From NCBI GenBank assembly GCA_903851415.1, contig CAINOE010000049.1, forward strand, positions 124,001 through 188,000: a stretch of 64,000 nucleotides of DNA. The letters run 5' to 3'. The position numbers were made by a program, and so were the translations under genes. Shown here piece after piece: positions 42,298 through 53,740 of the stretch (position 1 is its first letter; each line of letters begins with the position of its first letter). The notes beneath the pieces are model-generated. The model was not told where the DNA came from, searched no databases, and saw only the letters and a list, made by a program, of their open reading frames with translations. Source of the DNA: an uncultured Rhodopila sp. (lineage in GTDB: Bacteria > Pseudomonadota > Alphaproteobacteria > Acetobacterales > Acetobacteraceae).

Positions 42298-43413
42298 ATG
42301 AACCTGCCTTTGCCCCCCGGCGGCCGCTTTCCCCGCTTTCATGGCCGGACGCAATCGTATCCGGCGGCCGCTCCGGCTTTGCCCCCCGGGCTGGACGCCC
42401 GTTCGGCCGCGGTGCTGCGGGAGATCGTCGAGCAGTATGTCGCAACCGGCGAACCCGTCGGCAGCCGCACGCTGGCCCGCCGCCTGCCGATGACCCTCTC
42501 GCCGGCCACGATCCGCAACGTGATGGCCGATCTGACCGAATCGGGACTGCTGTTTGCTCCGCACACCTCCGCCGGGCGGCTGCCCACGGACCAGGGCCTG
42601 CGCCTGTTCGTCGATGGGCTGCTGAATTTCGGCGAACTGACGGAAGACGAGCGCGAATCTATTTCCGCCGCGCTCGACGCCTCCGGCCGCAGCCTGGAGG
42701 ACACGCTGACCGAGGCCAGTTCGCTGCTGTCCGGCCTGTCGGCGGCCGCCGGGCTGGTGCTGGCGCCGAAGTCGGAGGGCGCGATCAGGCACATCGAGTT
42801 CGTGCCGCTGGGGCCGGGCCGGGCGCTGGTGGTGCTGGTCAACAGCGACGGCCAGGTCGAGAACCGCGTCATCGAAACGCCTCCCGGCCTGCCGCCCTCC
42901 GCCCTGCAGCAGGCCAGCAATTACCTCAACGCCCGGCTGTCCGGCCGCCCGCTGGCCGAACTGCGCCGGGTGGTGGCCGAGGAGATGGCAGCCAACCGCA
43001 CCGAGCTGGATGCGCTGTCCACCCTGGTCGTCGCCGCCGGCCTGGCGACCTGGACCGGAGAGGGCCGCTCCGGCAGCCTGATCGTCCGCGGCCAGGCCCG
43101 GCTGCTCTCCGACGTGACCCAGATCGACCGCCTGACCGCGATCCAGGCGCTGTTCGAGCGCCTGGAGGCGCAGGAGACGATGCTGCGGCTGTTGGAACTG
43201 GCCGAGCAGTCGGACGGGGTGCGGATTTTCATCGGCGCCGAGAGCGGTGTTTTCAATACCTCCGGGGTTTCGATGGTGGTGGCTCCGGCGCGCAACGGCG
43301 CCGGCCGGATCGTCGGCGCCATTGGCGTGATCGGACCGTCGCGGATCAATTATGGCCGGATCATCCCGGTGGTCGATTATACCGCCCGGGTCATCGGCCA
43401 GTTGCTGGGGTAA
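42298..43413 (+). CDS. hrcA: Heat-inducible transcription repressor
   Basis: 371 residues, with an N-terminal extension of about 30 residues. The winged helix covers about 35-110: REIVEQYVATGEPVGSRTLA, SPATIRNVMADLTESGLL, HTSAGRLPTDQGLRLFVD. The C-terminal HrcA domain ends INYGRIIPVVDYTARVIG. It represses heat-shock operons by binding CIRCE with GroEL as cofactor; its CIRCE targets lie outside this window. It precedes grpE, separated by a repeat element. Confidence 0.97.
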   Translation: MNLPLPPGGRFPRFHGRTQSYPAAAPALPPGLDARSAAVLREIVEQYVATGEPVGSRTLARRLPMTLSPATIRNVMADLTESGLLFAPHTSAGRLPTDQGLRLFVDGLLNFGELTEDERESISAALDASGRSLEDTLTEASSLLSGLSAAAGLVLAPKSEGAIRHIEFVPLGPGRALVVLVNSDGQVENRVIETPPGLPPSALQQASNYLNARLSGRPLAELRRVVAEEMAANRTELDALSTLVVAAGLATWTGEGRSGSLIVRGQARLLSDVTQIDRLTAIQALFERLEAQETMLRLLELAEQSDGVRIFIGAESGVFNTSGVSMVVAPARNGAGRIVGAIGVIGPSRINYGRIIPVVDYTARVIGQLLG

Positions 43414-43433
43414 GCGGCAGCGACTCCGAATCG

Positions 43434-43511
43434 CGTCATGGCCCGGCCTGTCCGGGCCCCCTGTTCCAGCACGTGCGGTGATAGGTGGCCCGGACAAGCC
43501 GGGCCTTGACG
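43434..43511. repeat. Dispersed inverted-repeat element, copy 6
   Basis: The arms start CGTCATGGCCCGGCCTGTCC and the right arm is AGGTGGCCCGGACAAGCCGG followed by GCCTTGACG. The loop CCAGCACGTGCGGTGAT is shared with copy 4. It lies between hrcA and grpE. Confidence 0.9.
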
Positions 43512-43624
43512 ATTTGCAGCCGGGCCATGCCGGTCCTGAGCGGAACCGTTGCGTGTCCGGCGTGCCGCGGCGCGAAACAAACCCCTCGATACGGGTTGTT
43601 CTCCGCCGCCGCCTTGCCTAATTG

Positions 43625-44248
43625 ATGCGCGCCATGACAACAGAACCTCAGCCCGTTCAGGATACCATGCAAGAACACTCTGCGGCGGAACACGAAACCG
43701 CGCCACCGGAGCAGGAATTGCCTCCGGAGCAGGCACTGCGGGACGCTGCCGAACGCATCGCCGCGCTGGAAGCCGAGTTGGCGGACATGAAGGAACGCTG
43801 GATGCGGGCCGAGGCGGAGAACGCCAATGTCCGCGCCCGGGCGAAAAAGGACGTCGACGACACGCGCCAGTATGCCGTGCAGAAATTCGCCGCCGACGTG
43901 GTGGACGCGGCCGAGAACCTCAGGCGCGGCATCTCCAGCCTGCCGCCCGCCACCGAGGACCAGCCGGCGATCGTCGCCAAGGTGCGGGAAGGCCTGGAGG
44001 GCGTCGAACGCAGCTTCGTCAGCACGCTGGAGCGGAACGGCATCAAGCGCGACGACCCGGTGGGCCGCCCGTTCGACCCCAACCTGCATCAGGCGATGGC
44101 GGAGCAGGAAACCGACCTGCACCCGCCCGGCACGATCATCCAGGCCTGGTCGCAGGGCTGGACGCTGAACGGCCGCCTGCTGCGCCCGGCGATGGTCGTC
44201 GTCTCCAAGGCGCCGGCCGCCGAACTGGCCGGCCCCGCTCAAAACTGA
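43625..44248 (+). CDS. grpE: Nucleotide exchange factor GrpE
   Basis: 207 residues from the ATG at 43625 (another in-frame ATG is at 43634). An acidic N-terminus leads into the long dimerisation coiled coil (AAERIAALEAELADMKERWM then RAEAENANVRARAKKD), and the C-terminal beta domain contains GTIIQAWSQGWTLNGRLLRP. It releases ADP from DnaK. Located 148 bases upstream of dnaK. Confidence 0.97.
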   Translation: MRAMTTEPQPVQDTMQEHSAAEHETAPPEQELPPEQALRDAAERIAALEAELADMKERWMRAEAENANVRARAKKDVDDTRQYAVQKFAADVVDAAENLRRGISSLPPATEDQPAIVAKVREGLEGVERSFVSTLERNGIKRDDPVGRPFDPNLHQAMAEQETDLHPPGTIIQAWSQGWTLNGRLLRPAMVVVSKAPAAELAGPAQN

Positions 44249-44298
44249 GGCCGGTCGGGGACTTGTGACAGAGCGGAACGGAAAAATTGGCTAATACC

Positions 44299-44324
44299 CT
44301 TGTCCCGACCGGGTCCGCCCCATA
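44299..44324 (+). promoter_or_regulatory. RpoH (sigma-32) promoter of dnaK
   Basis: CTTGTC (44299-44304), a 13-base spacer and CCCCATA (44318-44324) match the heat-shock sigma-factor consensus (CTTGAAA, CCCCATnT) closely. It lies 73 bases before the dnaK ATG, so dnaK can be induced on its own by heat independently of hrcA-grpE. Confidence 0.8.
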
Positions 44325-44396
44325 CATCCTGAGGCATTACACCATAGGGACCGCGTCGGTGCTTCGGGCCAACGCCGTCCGCTGAAAGGAGCATAC

Positions 44397-46316
44397 ATGA
44401 GCAAAGTCATCGGTATCGATCTCGGTACCACCAATTCCTGCGTCGCCATCCTCGAAGGCAAGGACGTCCGCGTCATCGAGAATGCGGAAGGCGCCCGCAC
44501 CACCCCCAGCATGGTCGCCTTCGCCGACGGCGGTGAGCGTCTTGTCGGCCAGTCCGCCAAGCGCCAGGCCGTCACCAACCCGACCAACACCCTCTACGCG
44601 ATCAAGCGCCTGATCGGCCGCCGCTACGACGATCCGCTGGTCGCCAAGGACAAGGGCATGGTGCCGTACGCCATCGTCCGCAACGACAACGGCGACGCCG
44701 CGGTCGAGGTCAAGGGCGAGAAGTATTCCCCCAGCCAGATCAGCGCCTTCATCCTCGGCAAGATGAAGGAAACCGCCGAGGCCTATCTCGGTGAGCCGGT
44801 GTCCCAGGCGGTCATCACCGTCCCGGCCTACTTCAACGACAGCCAGCGCCAGGCGACCAAGGATGCCGGCCGCATCGCCGGCCTCGACGTGCTGCGTATC
44901 ATCAACGAGCCGACGGCCGCGGCGCTCGCCTACGGCATGGACAAGAAGCATGCCGGCACGATCGCGGTGTATGACCTCGGCGGCGGCACCTTCGACATCT
45001 CCGTGCTGGAAATCGGCGACGGCGTGTTCGAGGTGAAGTCCACCAACGGCGACACCTTCCTCGGCGGCGAGGATTTCGACCTGCGCGTCATCGACTACCT
45101 CGCCGATGAGTTCCGCAAGGAGCAGGGCATCGACCTGCGCAAGGACAAGCTGGCGCTGCAGCGGCTGAAGGAAGCCGCGGAAAAGGCCAAGATCGAGCTG
45201 TCTTCGTCCAAGGAGACCGAGGTCAACCTGCCGTTCATCACCGCCGACGCCTCCGGGCCGAAGCACCTGGTGATGAAGCTGTCCCGCGCCAAGCTGGAAT
45301 CGCTGGTGGACGACCTGATCGCCCGCACGCTGGAACCCTGCAAGGCCGCCCTGAAGGATGCCGGCGTCACCGCGGGCGAGATCCAGGAAGTGATCCTCGT
45401 CGGCGGCATGACCCGCATGCCGAAGGTGATCGACACGGTGAAGGCGTTCTTCGGCAAGGACCCGGCGCGCAACGTCAACCCCGATGAGGTCGTCGCCATC
45501 GGCGCCGCGGTCCAGGGCGGCGTGCTGCGCGGCGACGTGAAGGACGTGCTGCTGCTGGATGTGACTCCGCTGTCGCTCGGCATCGAGACACTGGGCGGCG
45601 TGTTCACCCGGCTGATCGACCGCAACACGACGATCCCGACGAAGAAGAGCCAGACCTTCTCGACCGCCGACGACAACCAGGGGGCGGTGACCATCAAGGT
45701 CTACCAGGGCGAGCGCGAGATGGCAGCCGACAACAAGCTGCTGGGCAACTTCGACCTGACCGGCATCCCGCCGGCCCCGCGCGGCGTGCCGCAGATCGAG
45801 GTGACGTTCGACATCGACGCCAACGGCATCGTCTCGGTGCAGGCGAAGGACAAGGCCACCGGCAAGGAGCAGCAGATCCGCATCCAGGCCAGCGGCGGAC
45901 TGTCCGAGGCCGACATCCAGCGCATGGTCAGGGAAGCCGAGGCGAACGCCGAGGCTGACAAGAAGCGGCGCGAGACGATCGAGGCGCGCAACCACACCGA
46001 AAGCCTGGTCCATCAGGTCGAAAAGAACCTGAAGGAGCACGGCGACAAGGTGGGCGCGCAGGAGCGCGGCGAGGCGGAATCGGCTTTGGCGGCGGCGAAG
46101 ACCGCGCTGGAAGGCGGCGACGCCGAAGCGCTCAAGCAGGCCTCCGACCGCCTCAGCCAGGCGGCGATGAAAATCGGCGAGGCGATGTATAAGGCCGAGG
46201 CCGCCGGCAGTGCCGGTCCGGGTGGTCCGGGCGGCGCAGGGCCGACCGGGGCGCCGGATGACAAGGTTGTCGATGCCGAATTTGAGGAAGTCGATGACAA
46301 GAAGAAGTCCGCCTAA
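44397..46316 (+). CDS. dnaK: Molecular chaperone DnaK (Hsp70)
   Basis: 639 residues, standard length. The start [18 protein letters not shown] carries phosphate-binding motif 1; the adenosine and linker regions include [15 protein letters not shown], and the substrate domain is intact. It ends with the acidic tail [18 protein letters not shown], typical of bacterial DnaK. An ATP-driven chaperone, working with DnaJ and GrpE encoded around it. Confidence 0.99.
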   Translation: MSKVIGIDLGTTNSCVAILEGKDVRVIENAEGARTTPSMVAFADGGERLVGQSAKRQAVTNPTNTLYAIKRLIGRRYDDPLVAKDKGMVPYAIVRNDNGDAAVEVKGEKYSPSQISAFILGKMKETAEAYLGEPVSQAVITVPAYFNDSQRQATKDAGRIAGLDVLRIINEPTAAALAYGMDKKHAGTIAVYDLGGGTFDISVLEIGDGVFEVKSTNGDTFLGGEDFDLRVIDYLADEFRKEQGIDLRKDKLALQRLKEAAEKAKIELSSSKETEVNLPFITADASGPKHLVMKLSRAKLESLVDDLIARTLEPCKAALKDAGVTAGEIQEVILVGGMTRMPKVIDTVKAFFGKDPARNVNPDEVVAIGAAVQGGVLRGDVKDVLLLDVTPLSLGIETLGGVFTRLIDRNTTIPTKKSQTFSTADDNQGAVTIKVYQGEREMAADNKLLGNFDLTGIPPAPRGVPQIEVTFDIDANGIVSVQAKDKATGKEQQIRIQASGGLSEADIQRMVREAEANAEADKKRRETIEARNHTESLVHQVEKNLKEHGDKVGAQERGEAESALAAAKTALEGGDAEALKQASDRLSQAAMKIGEAMYKAEAAGSAGPGGPGGAGPTGAPDDKVVDAEFEEVDDKKKSA

Positions 46317-46344
46317 GGTTTCCGGGCTGGCTTAACGTAGCAGG

Positions 46345-46380
46345 TCGCGCCCGCGCTTCATCGAAGGCGGGCGCGATTTG
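46345..46380 (+). terminator. Strong hairpin between dnaK and dnaJ
   Basis: TCGCGCCCGC (46345-46354) and GCGGGCGCGA (46367-46376) form a perfect 10-bp stem around a 12-base loop that can pair further (CTTC/GAAG), followed by TTTG. It would partly terminate transcription after dnaK, lowering dnaJ relative to dnaK. Confidence 0.8.
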
Positions 46381-46448
46381 CGTTTTAATGGTGGCATTGG
46401 CTGATGGGGGCGGCGCACAACAGCCGTTTCCGGTGCAAAAGGGCTAAG

Positions 46449-47591
46449 ATGGCCAAGCAGGACTATTATGCCACGTTGGGCGTGGCCAAGGATGCGAGCG
46501 CAGACGACCTGAAGAAGGCGTATCGCAAGCTCGCCATGCAGTATCATCCGGACCGCAATCCCGGCGACAAGAAGGCCGAGCACCGGTTCAAAGAAGTCTC
46601 CGAAGCCTACGACATCCTGAAGGACGATCAGAAGCGCGCCGCCTACGACCGCTTCGGCCACGCCGCGTTCGAGCAGGGCGGCGGCGGCGCGGGACCCGGG
46701 TTCGGCGGCTTCGACTTCTCCGCCTCCGGCGACCTGAGCGACATCTTCGACCAGATGTTCGGCATGGGTCGCCGGGGCGGCGGCCAGCGCACCCGCAGCG
46801 GAGCGGACATCCGCCAGGGCGTGGAAATCAGCCTCGCGGACGCCTTCGCCGGCACCAAAGTCAACCTTCGGGTGCCGACACGGGTGAAGTGCGAAAGCTG
46901 CAACGGCACCGGCTCGGAGGACAAGAACCGCGCCGCCGAAACCTGCCCGACCTGCCAGGGCGCCGGCAAGGTGCGGACTCAGCAGGGCTTCTTCCTGGTC
47001 GAGCGCACCTGCCCCACCTGCGCCGGGCAGGGCCGGGTGATCCGCAACCCCTGCCGGGTCTGCCAGGGAGCGGGAACGGTGCAGCGGGAGCGCAGCCTGC
47101 AGGTCGCCATACCGGCCGGCGTCGAGGACGGGACCCGTATCCGCGTCACCGGCGAAGGCGAGGCGGGCGGCGCCGGGGCGCAGAACGGCGACCTGTATGT
47201 GCATGTCGGCATCCGGCCGCACGAGTTCTTCCAGCGCGAGCAGGCCAATATCCTGATGCGCGTGCCGCTGCGGATGACGCAGGCGGCGCTGGGCGACGAG
47301 ATCGAGGTGCCGGTGATCGATGGCACGCGGGCCAAGGTCAAGGTTCCGGCCGGCACCCAGACGGGGGATCAGTTCCGGCTGCGCGGCAAGGGATTCTCGG
47401 TGCTGCGCAGCGCCGCTCGGGGCGACATGTTCATTCAGGTGGCGGTGGAAACCCCGCAGAACCTGTCGGCGAAGCAGCGCGAGCTGCTGGAGGCGTTCGA
47501 GGCGGAGGCGCATGCCGGCGGCAAGGGCAGCCCCGACCATGAGGGCTTTTTCGCCAAGGTGGCGGCCTTCTTCGAGGGCGGGCGGGGATAG
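46449..47591 (+). CDS. dnaJ: Chaperone DnaJ (Hsp40)
   Basis: 380 residues from the ATG at 46449; the upstream in-frame codons are not family-like. J domain residues 3-70 with the HPD motif in [16 protein letters not shown]; a Gly-rich linker; four zinc-binding repeats [24 protein letters not shown] and CRVCQGAG; then the C-terminal substrate domain. It stimulates DnaK ATPase and delivers clients. Confidence 0.98.
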   Translation: MAKQDYYATLGVAKDASADDLKKAYRKLAMQYHPDRNPGDKKAEHRFKEVSEAYDILKDDQKRAAYDRFGHAAFEQGGGGAGPGFGGFDFSASGDLSDIFDQMFGMGRRGGGQRTRSGADIRQGVEISLADAFAGTKVNLRVPTRVKCESCNGTGSEDKNRAAETCPTCQGAGKVRTQQGFFLVERTCPTCAGQGRVIRNPCRVCQGAGTVQRERSLQVAIPAGVEDGTRIRVTGEGEAGGAGAQNGDLYVHVGIRPHEFFQREQANILMRVPLRMTQAALGDEIEVPVIDGTRAKVKVPAGTQTGDQFRLRGKGFSVLRSAARGDMFIQVAVETPQNLSAKQRELLEAFEAEAHAGGKGSPDHEGFFAKVAAFFEGGRG

Positions 47592-47723
47592 CTCCGGGGA
47601 TTCCGCCGGACCGCCCGCGGCCCGGATGCGGTACGCGCGCGCCGGCGGTTGATTTATCCCGATGCGGTCCCGTCTCAGCGTGCTATAGTGTCCCGCGCCA
47701 AGAAGTAAAAACAGGAGCGAGAC

Positions 47724-48797
47724 ATGTCCTACATGAAGGCCGCCGTGTTCGTGGAACCCGGCCGCATTGTCGTCGAATCCAAGCCGATACCGTCCCCGGG
47801 GCCGCTCGATGCGCTGATCCGGATCACCACGACGACGATCTGCGGCACCGATGTGCACATCCTGAAGGGCGAATACCCCGTCGCGAAAGGCCTCACCATC
47901 GGCCATGAGCCGGTGGGCGTGATCGAGAAGCTCGGCTCCGCGGTGCAGGGCTACGCGGAGGGCCAGCGCGTGATTGCCGGCGCGATCACCCCGGGCGGCC
48001 ATTCCGCGGCCTGCATGTGCGGCTGCTCGTCGCAGGATGGCGGGTTCAACAGCAGCGGTTACCAGGCGCTGGGCGGCTGGCGCTTCGGCAACACGATCGA
48101 CGGCTGCCAGGCGGAATATGTGCTGGTGCCCGACGCGATGGTGAATCTGTGCCCGGTGCCGGACGAACTGACCGATGAGCAGGTGCTGATGTGCCCGGAC
48201 ATCATGTCCACCGGCTTCGGCGGCGCCGAGAGCGGGCAGATCCGCATCGGCGACACCGTCGCGGTGTTCGCCCAGGGCCCCATCGGCCTCTGCGCCACGG
48301 CCGGCGCAAAAATGTCCGGCGCCACGACGATCATCACGGTTGACGGCATCGCCCGCCGCCTGGAGGTGTCGCGAAGCTGCGGCGCGGATATCACGCTGAA
48401 TTTCCGCGAGGTCGATCCGGTCGCCGAGATCATGCGCCTGACGGCCGGGCGCGGCGTGGACGTGGCGATCGAGGCGCTCGGCACCCAGGGCACTTTCGAG
48501 TCGGCGCTGCGGGTGCTGCGTCCGGGCGGCACATTGTCGAGCCTCGGCGTGTATTCGAGCGACCTGACGATCCCGCTCGGCGCGTTCGCGGCGGGGTTGG
48601 GCGACCATCGGATCGTCACGACGCTGTGTCCCGGCGGGAAGGAGCGCATGCGCCGGCTGGTCAGCGTGATCCGCTCCGGGCGCGTCGACCTGACGGCGAT
48701 GGTGACGCATCGCTACAGGCTGGATGACATCGTCGAGGCGTATGACCTGTTCGCGCATCAGCGCGACGGCGTGCTGAAGGTGGCGATCACGCCGTAG
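47724..48797 (+). CDS. Zinc-dependent NAD(P) alcohol dehydrogenase
   Basis: 357 residues. A medium-chain dehydrogenase: catalytic zinc ligands in TTTICGTDVHILKGEY and IGHEPVGVIEKLG, cofactor-binding region VAVFAQGPIGLCATAGAKMS. A Cys-rich stretch CMCGCSSQDGG replaces the usual structural-zinc loop, as in secondary alcohol dehydrogenases of the Clostridium beijerinckii type. AGGAG is nine bases before the ATG. The physiological alcohol is not known. Separate promoter from dnaJ by spacing (132 bases). Confidence 0.93.
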   Translation: MSYMKAAVFVEPGRIVVESKPIPSPGPLDALIRITTTTICGTDVHILKGEYPVAKGLTIGHEPVGVIEKLGSAVQGYAEGQRVIAGAITPGGHSAACMCGCSSQDGGFNSSGYQALGGWRFGNTIDGCQAEYVLVPDAMVNLCPVPDELTDEQVLMCPDIMSTGFGGAESGQIRIGDTVAVFAQGPIGLCATAGAKMSGATTIITVDGIARRLEVSRSCGADITLNFREVDPVAEIMRLTAGRGVDVAIEALGTQGTFESALRVLRPGGTLSSLGVYSSDLTIPLGAFAAGLGDHRIVTTLCPGGKERMRRLVSVIRSGRVDLTAMVTHRYRLDDIVEAYDLFAHQRDGVLKVAITP

Positions 48798-48801
48798 CGC
48801 G

Positions 48802-49014
48802 ATGCCGTACGCCGGCACGGACGACCTGCCGGAGTCGGTGCGGGGGCATTTGCCCCCGCATGCGCAGGAGATCTATCTGGCGGCGTTCAACAACGCCTGG
48901 CGCCGGCACGCGCGAGACCCGGACGGCGAGGCGGTCATCCACCGCATCGCCTGGGCGGCGGTGAAGCGGAGTTATCGCAAGGACGGGGATGTCTGGGTGC
49001 CGATCGGCCGGTAG
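48802..49014 (+). CDS. ChaB family protein
   Basis: 70 residues. The family pattern is LPESVRGHLPPHAQEIYLAA, then FNNAWRRH and IAWAAVKRSYRKDGDVWVPI. ChaB-type proteins are small and soluble with no settled function (cation-transport regulation was proposed in E. coli). The ATG is four bases after the alcohol dehydrogenase stop. Confidence 0.9.
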   Translation: MPYAGTDDLPESVRGHLPPHAQEIYLAAFNNAWRRHARDPDGEAVIHRIAWAAVKRSYRKDGDVWVPIGR

Positions 49015-49188
49015 CGAACCGGTGCATTGCCAGGCAAGTGAGCTATTCCCGCCTACGACACGGATGGTATGGCCCGACATTGGCGCGGGCTGTCAGCGAA
49101 TAGCCACGCGACTCGCCACGTGCGTTGCGATGTTTTTTTGCATCAGACCTGGCTATCGAACTAGTGTTGGCTATGGCATATTAACGAT

Positions 49189-50100
49189 ATGGCATGGTTC
49201 CTGTTCATTGACGAAAGCGGCCACGACAGAAAGGCGTCTCCCTACGAGGTTCTGGCCGGCGTAGCGGTCCGGGACAGATTGCTTTGGCACCTCGTGAACG
49301 AGCTCCATGAAGCTGAGATACGGCTTTTTGGCCGACGCTACAGCGCTGGGAGCGGCGAACTTAAGGGCACCAAGATCCTAAAGGCAAAGGTTTTTCAACA
49401 CGCGCGATTGAATGTGCCGGTCGATCCGCTGGAAGTTTCGACACTCGCCAAATCCGCACTCGACGATGGATCAAAGGCTGGAATCCGGGAACTTAAAGGC
49501 CTCGCTCTCGCAAAGACCCAATACGTGGGGGCCGTCTTCAATCTGTGTGACAAGCATTCTTGTCGGGTGTTTGCAAGCGTGGTGGAAACGAGCGCACCGG
49601 CCACAACGAGCGGCGGATTACGCAAAGATTACGCCTACCTTTTCGAACGTTTCTTCTACTTCCTTCAGGAAGAGTCCATTCACGACCAGCGGGCGGGCCG
49701 GGTCGCAGCCGAGCAGGGCATCGTAGTTTTTGACGAGTTGGAAAAAACAAAAAGCCATCTCTTGATTGACCAAACTCACCGCTATTTCAAAGAGACAGCC
49801 ACAGGTAGGCAGCGTGCCAGTCTCATAATTCCCGAACCTTTTTTCGTTCACAGCGATCTTACCACTGGCGTGCAGATCGCCGATCTCGCTGCCTACTGTA
49901 TCTCCTGGGGTTTTAGAACCAACCGCATGACCAAGCCGCCGCGACCCGAACTTGCGCCATTTGTTGAGCAGATTGCGCGCCTTCGGCATCGTGCGGAACG
50001 GACTTCGACCAACGGCGAACCGCTCACTGTCTGGAGCATCGCGCATATAACCGATTTGCGAACAAATGCGGAGAAACTGGAGGATATTTGGGATGGGTGA
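49189..50100 (+). CDS. DUF3800 family protein in an AT-richer island
   Basis: 303 residues. The start MAWFLFIDESGHDRKA carries the family signature FIDESG, and the later LTTGVQIADLAAYCISWGF gives the conserved QxADLxxY block. The fold is RNase H-like by family, and many members occur on mobile or defence islands. Codon usage and base composition are visibly less GC-rich than in neighbours, which together with AT-rich flanks (49120-49190, 50100-50200) suggests horizontal transfer. Substrate unknown. Confidence 0.88.
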   Translation: MAWFLFIDESGHDRKASPYEVLAGVAVRDRLLWHLVNELHEAEIRLFGRRYSAGSGELKGTKILKAKVFQHARLNVPVDPLEVSTLAKSALDDGSKAGIRELKGLALAKTQYVGAVFNLCDKHSCRVFASVVETSAPATTSGGLRKDYAYLFERFFYFLQEESIHDQRAGRVAAEQGIVVFDELEKTKSHLLIDQTHRYFKETATGRQRASLIIPEPFFVHSDLTTGVQIADLAAYCISWGFRTNRMTKPPRPELAPFVEQIARLRHRAERTSTNGEPLTVWSIAHITDLRTNAEKLEDIWDG

Positions 50101-50365
50101 AGACTGAAACCGATAAAAAAAGGCAATGCACGATTTTCATCACACAAAGCCTCCGAAACCCGTATATGAGCTATTCGGCATAATGTCAAGCTCCATCGGA
50201 ACTACGTAGGACGGCAAGCCACAGGCGTTGCCGGGACCGCTGACCAATACGTGCCGACTCTGCGACATGGCGGGTCGCGAGGCTTGGGCAATCGTGCGAC
50301 TTTTGGACGACCGCCGCAGCCGGCCGCAGAATCACGACGACGCATCCAGGGGGAGACCCGACTCC

Positions 50366-51133
50366 ATGACAATCCGCATCGGCATCGCCGGCATCACCGG
50401 CCGGATGGGCCGCCTGCTGGCCGAGGAAGTCGTCGCCGCCAACGCCGAACTCACCGGCGGCATCGGCCTCGACGCGCCGGAGGATCGCGCCTTCGAACTC
50501 TTCGCCGATATCGCGGAACTGGCCGCCGCCTCCGACGCCGTGCTGGATTTCACCCACGCCTCGCTGGCGCAATCTCATGCCGCGGCGCTGACAGCGTCCG
50601 GCAAAGCCTGGATTCTCGGCACCACCGGCCTGTCCGCCGCCGACGAAGCCGCCGTGGCCGCCGCAGGCGAGCACATCCCCGTCGTCCAAGCCTCCAACTT
50701 CTCGCCCGGCGTCAACCTCGTGCTGGCCCTCGCGGAGCGCATGGGTGCCGCGCTGCCGGATCACGCCTACGATGCGGAGATTGTCGAGATGCACCATCGG
50801 CAAAAGGTGGATGCGCCCTCCGGCACCGCCATCGCCATCGGCCGCGCGGTGGCCAAAGGCCGCGGCGTCTCGCTCGGCGACGTCACCGAAAGCGGCCGCC
50901 ACGGCCACACCGGCGCCCGCAAAACCGGCGCCATCGGCTTCGCCGCCCTGCGCGGCGGCCAGGTCGTCGGCGAGCACAGCCTGATCTTCGCCGCCGGCGC
51001 CGAACAGATCCTCCTGACCCACCGCGCGTTCGACCGCCGCGTCTTCGCCACCGGCGCCGTCCGCGCCGCGCTCTGGGCGGTCAACCGGCCGCCGCATCTG
51101 TATTCGATGATGGACGTGCTCGGCATGTCATGA
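50366..51133 (+). CDS. dapB: 4-hydroxy-tetrahydrodipicolinate reductase
   Basis: 255 residues from the ATG at 50366, with GGGGGAG 11-17 bases upstream. The N-terminus [20 protein letters not shown] is the NAD(P)H Rossmann motif; the catalytic region reads [20 protein letters not shown]. It makes tetrahydrodipicolinate for lysine and meso-diaminopimelate. Followed by metK and trmB on the same strand. Confidence 0.97.
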   Translation: MTIRIGIAGITGRMGRLLAEEVVAANAELTGGIGLDAPEDRAFELFADIAELAAASDAVLDFTHASLAQSHAAALTASGKAWILGTTGLSAADEAAVAAAGEHIPVVQASNFSPGVNLVLALAERMGAALPDHAYDAEIVEMHHRQKVDAPSGTAIAIGRAVAKGRGVSLGDVTESGRHGHTGARKTGAIGFAALRGGQVVGEHSLIFAAGAEQILLTHRAFDRRVFATGAVRAALWAVNRPPHLYSMMDVLGMS

Positions 51134-51267
51134 CCCGAAACACCGTCCGGCTTGACCCGGGCGGCGCTTTGGGCCAGACACATTCGTATCGACATTGCAT
51201 ACGGCATCCCGCCGAAGCCCGCCTGCAAGGCTGGCCTCCATCCATCGCGACGCGAGACAATAACCCT

Positions 51268-52455
<1,188 letters not shown>

Positions 52456-52469
52456 CAGACCCCATCGCC

Positions 52470-53261
52470 ATGGCGGGCGAAGGCCCGCGATCCACGCCTT
52501 TGCCTGAATCGGCTCCGCGGAACGAGGACCACGGAGAGCGCCCTGCCCCGCTGCTCTCCCCCCGTCCTCTCAAGCCCCCTGCCGATCGGCTGTATGGCCG
52601 GAGCAAGGGGCATAAGCTGCGGCCGCGCCAGCAGGTGCTGCTGGATGTGACGCTGCCCCGCATGGCGTTCCGCGAAGCGGATGCCGCAGAACCGTCGCGG
52701 GCTTTTCCCGGGGCCTCGGAACTTTGGCTGGAAGTCGGCTTCGGCGGCGGCGAGCACGCCATCGCCCAGGCGCGCGCCCATCCCGAGGCGGCGCTGATCG
52801 CCTGCGAGGTGTTTGAAAACGGCATCTGCTCGCTGCTGTCGGCCCTCGTTCCCGAAGGCCGCGAGGCGGAGGTGCCTCTGCCGCCCAATCTGCGCCTGTG
52901 GACCGCGGATGCCCGCCTGCTGCTGCGGGCGCTGCCGGACCGGTGCCTGGACCGCCTGTTCCTGCTGTTTCCCGATCCCTGGCCGAAGATGCGCCACGCG
53001 CGGCGCCGCTTCGTCCACCCCGCGATGCTGCCGTTGCTCGCGCGGTTGATGAAGCACGGCGCGGAGTGGCGGGTGGCCACGGACGATCCGACCTACCAGG
53101 CCTGGGTGCGCGACGTGATGGGCGCGCAGACGCTGTTCGACGACGCCGAACCCGCCTCCGTCCGGCCGGACGGATGGCCTCCCACGCGCTATGAGGCGAA
53201 GGCGCTGCGCGCCCGTAGGCAACCGCTGTATTGGTCGTTCCGGCGGCGCCGCGGGCCGTAG
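52470..53261 (+). CDS. trmB: tRNA (guanine-N7-)-methyltransferase
   Basis: 263 residues from the ATG at 52470, 14 bases after metK. Family motifs: LYGRSKGHKLRPRQQVLLD, LEVGFGGGEHAIAQARAHP for SAM binding, and RLFLLFPDPWPKMRHARRRF for catalysis; the C-terminus carries TRYEAKALRARRQPLYW. It methylates G46 of tRNAs using SAM, the product of the gene before it. The first 35 residues are a variable extension. Confidence 0.95.
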   Translation: MAGEGPRSTPLPESAPRNEDHGERPAPLLSPRPLKPPADRLYGRSKGHKLRPRQQVLLDVTLPRMAFREADAAEPSRAFPGASELWLEVGFGGGEHAIAQARAHPEAALIACEVFENGICSLLSALVPEGREAEVPLPPNLRLWTADARLLLRALPDRCLDRLFLLFPDPWPKMRHARRRFVHPAMLPLLARLMKHGAEWRVATDDPTYQAWVRDVMGAQTLFDDAEPASVRPDGWPPTRYEAKALRARRQPLYWSFRRRRGP

Positions 53262-53691
53262 CCCGCCCGGCCGTGGACACGGCCACCGGATGCTTGTTAC
53301 CGATCCCGGCTGGTTGCAACTTTGACGGGAAAACCCCGGTCCGCACCTTCGCCGCGATCAAGCCCGGCGACGGGCTCGTCGTGACGCTGCAGCGGTCGCT
53401 GACCTGCACAGTGCCGCCCGTCTGCCGGCGGCGCTGGCAGTGGACCGCGCGGGCCGCGCCAGGCCGGCGGCGGCCGGATGGCGCTCTGCCTCCATCGCCG
53501 GCACCATCGCCGCCGTGGACGTGCCCGCCAACACCATCAGCGCCGCCGGCCTGAGCGGCGGCCCGGTGCACGCGTTCGAGGTGCACGGCCTGGAACGGCA
53601 GGCCCATCTGCCGAAAATCGCGCCCGGCAGCCTGCTGACGGCGACCTGCGCCTCGACGGCGGCGCCGGAGGTGACTCCGGCCACGCAATAA
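53262..53691 (+). pseudogene. Frameshifted gene of a small repeat-domain protein
   Basis: Two frames each encode half of a recognisable pattern. In one (to about 53410) PVRTFAAIKPGDGLVVTLQR, in another (from about 53480) SIAGTIAAVDVPANTISAAG, AFEVHGLERQAHLPKIAPGS. These resemble successive small beta units found in secreted proteins of this group that carry the pattern GTVxAVDxxxxTV...KVGDxVxVT. The two parts cannot be read without a frameshift between about 53410 and 53480, and no start with signal peptide is evident. Pseudogene or sequencing error. Confidence 0.5.
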
Positions 53692-53740
53692 GCGCCGGAG
53701 CGCCATCTGAAATTGGCTGCGATTTAGCGCATTCCAGCCC

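Noticed and set aside
42000..44396. CIRCE operator near hrcA, grpE or dnaK
   Set aside because: Searched by eye for TTAGCACTC-N9-GAGTGCTAA and close variants; none found in the gaps.
46332..48818. A minus-strand open frame of about 830 codons across dnaJ and the alcohol dehydrogenase
   Set aside because: It lies opposite two well-supported genes and an intergenic terminator; its composition is that of a shadow frame.
51134..51267. SAM-sensing riboswitch in the metK leader
   Set aside because: No core matching SAM-II or SAM/SAH types could be recognised by eye; covariance-model searching would be decisive.
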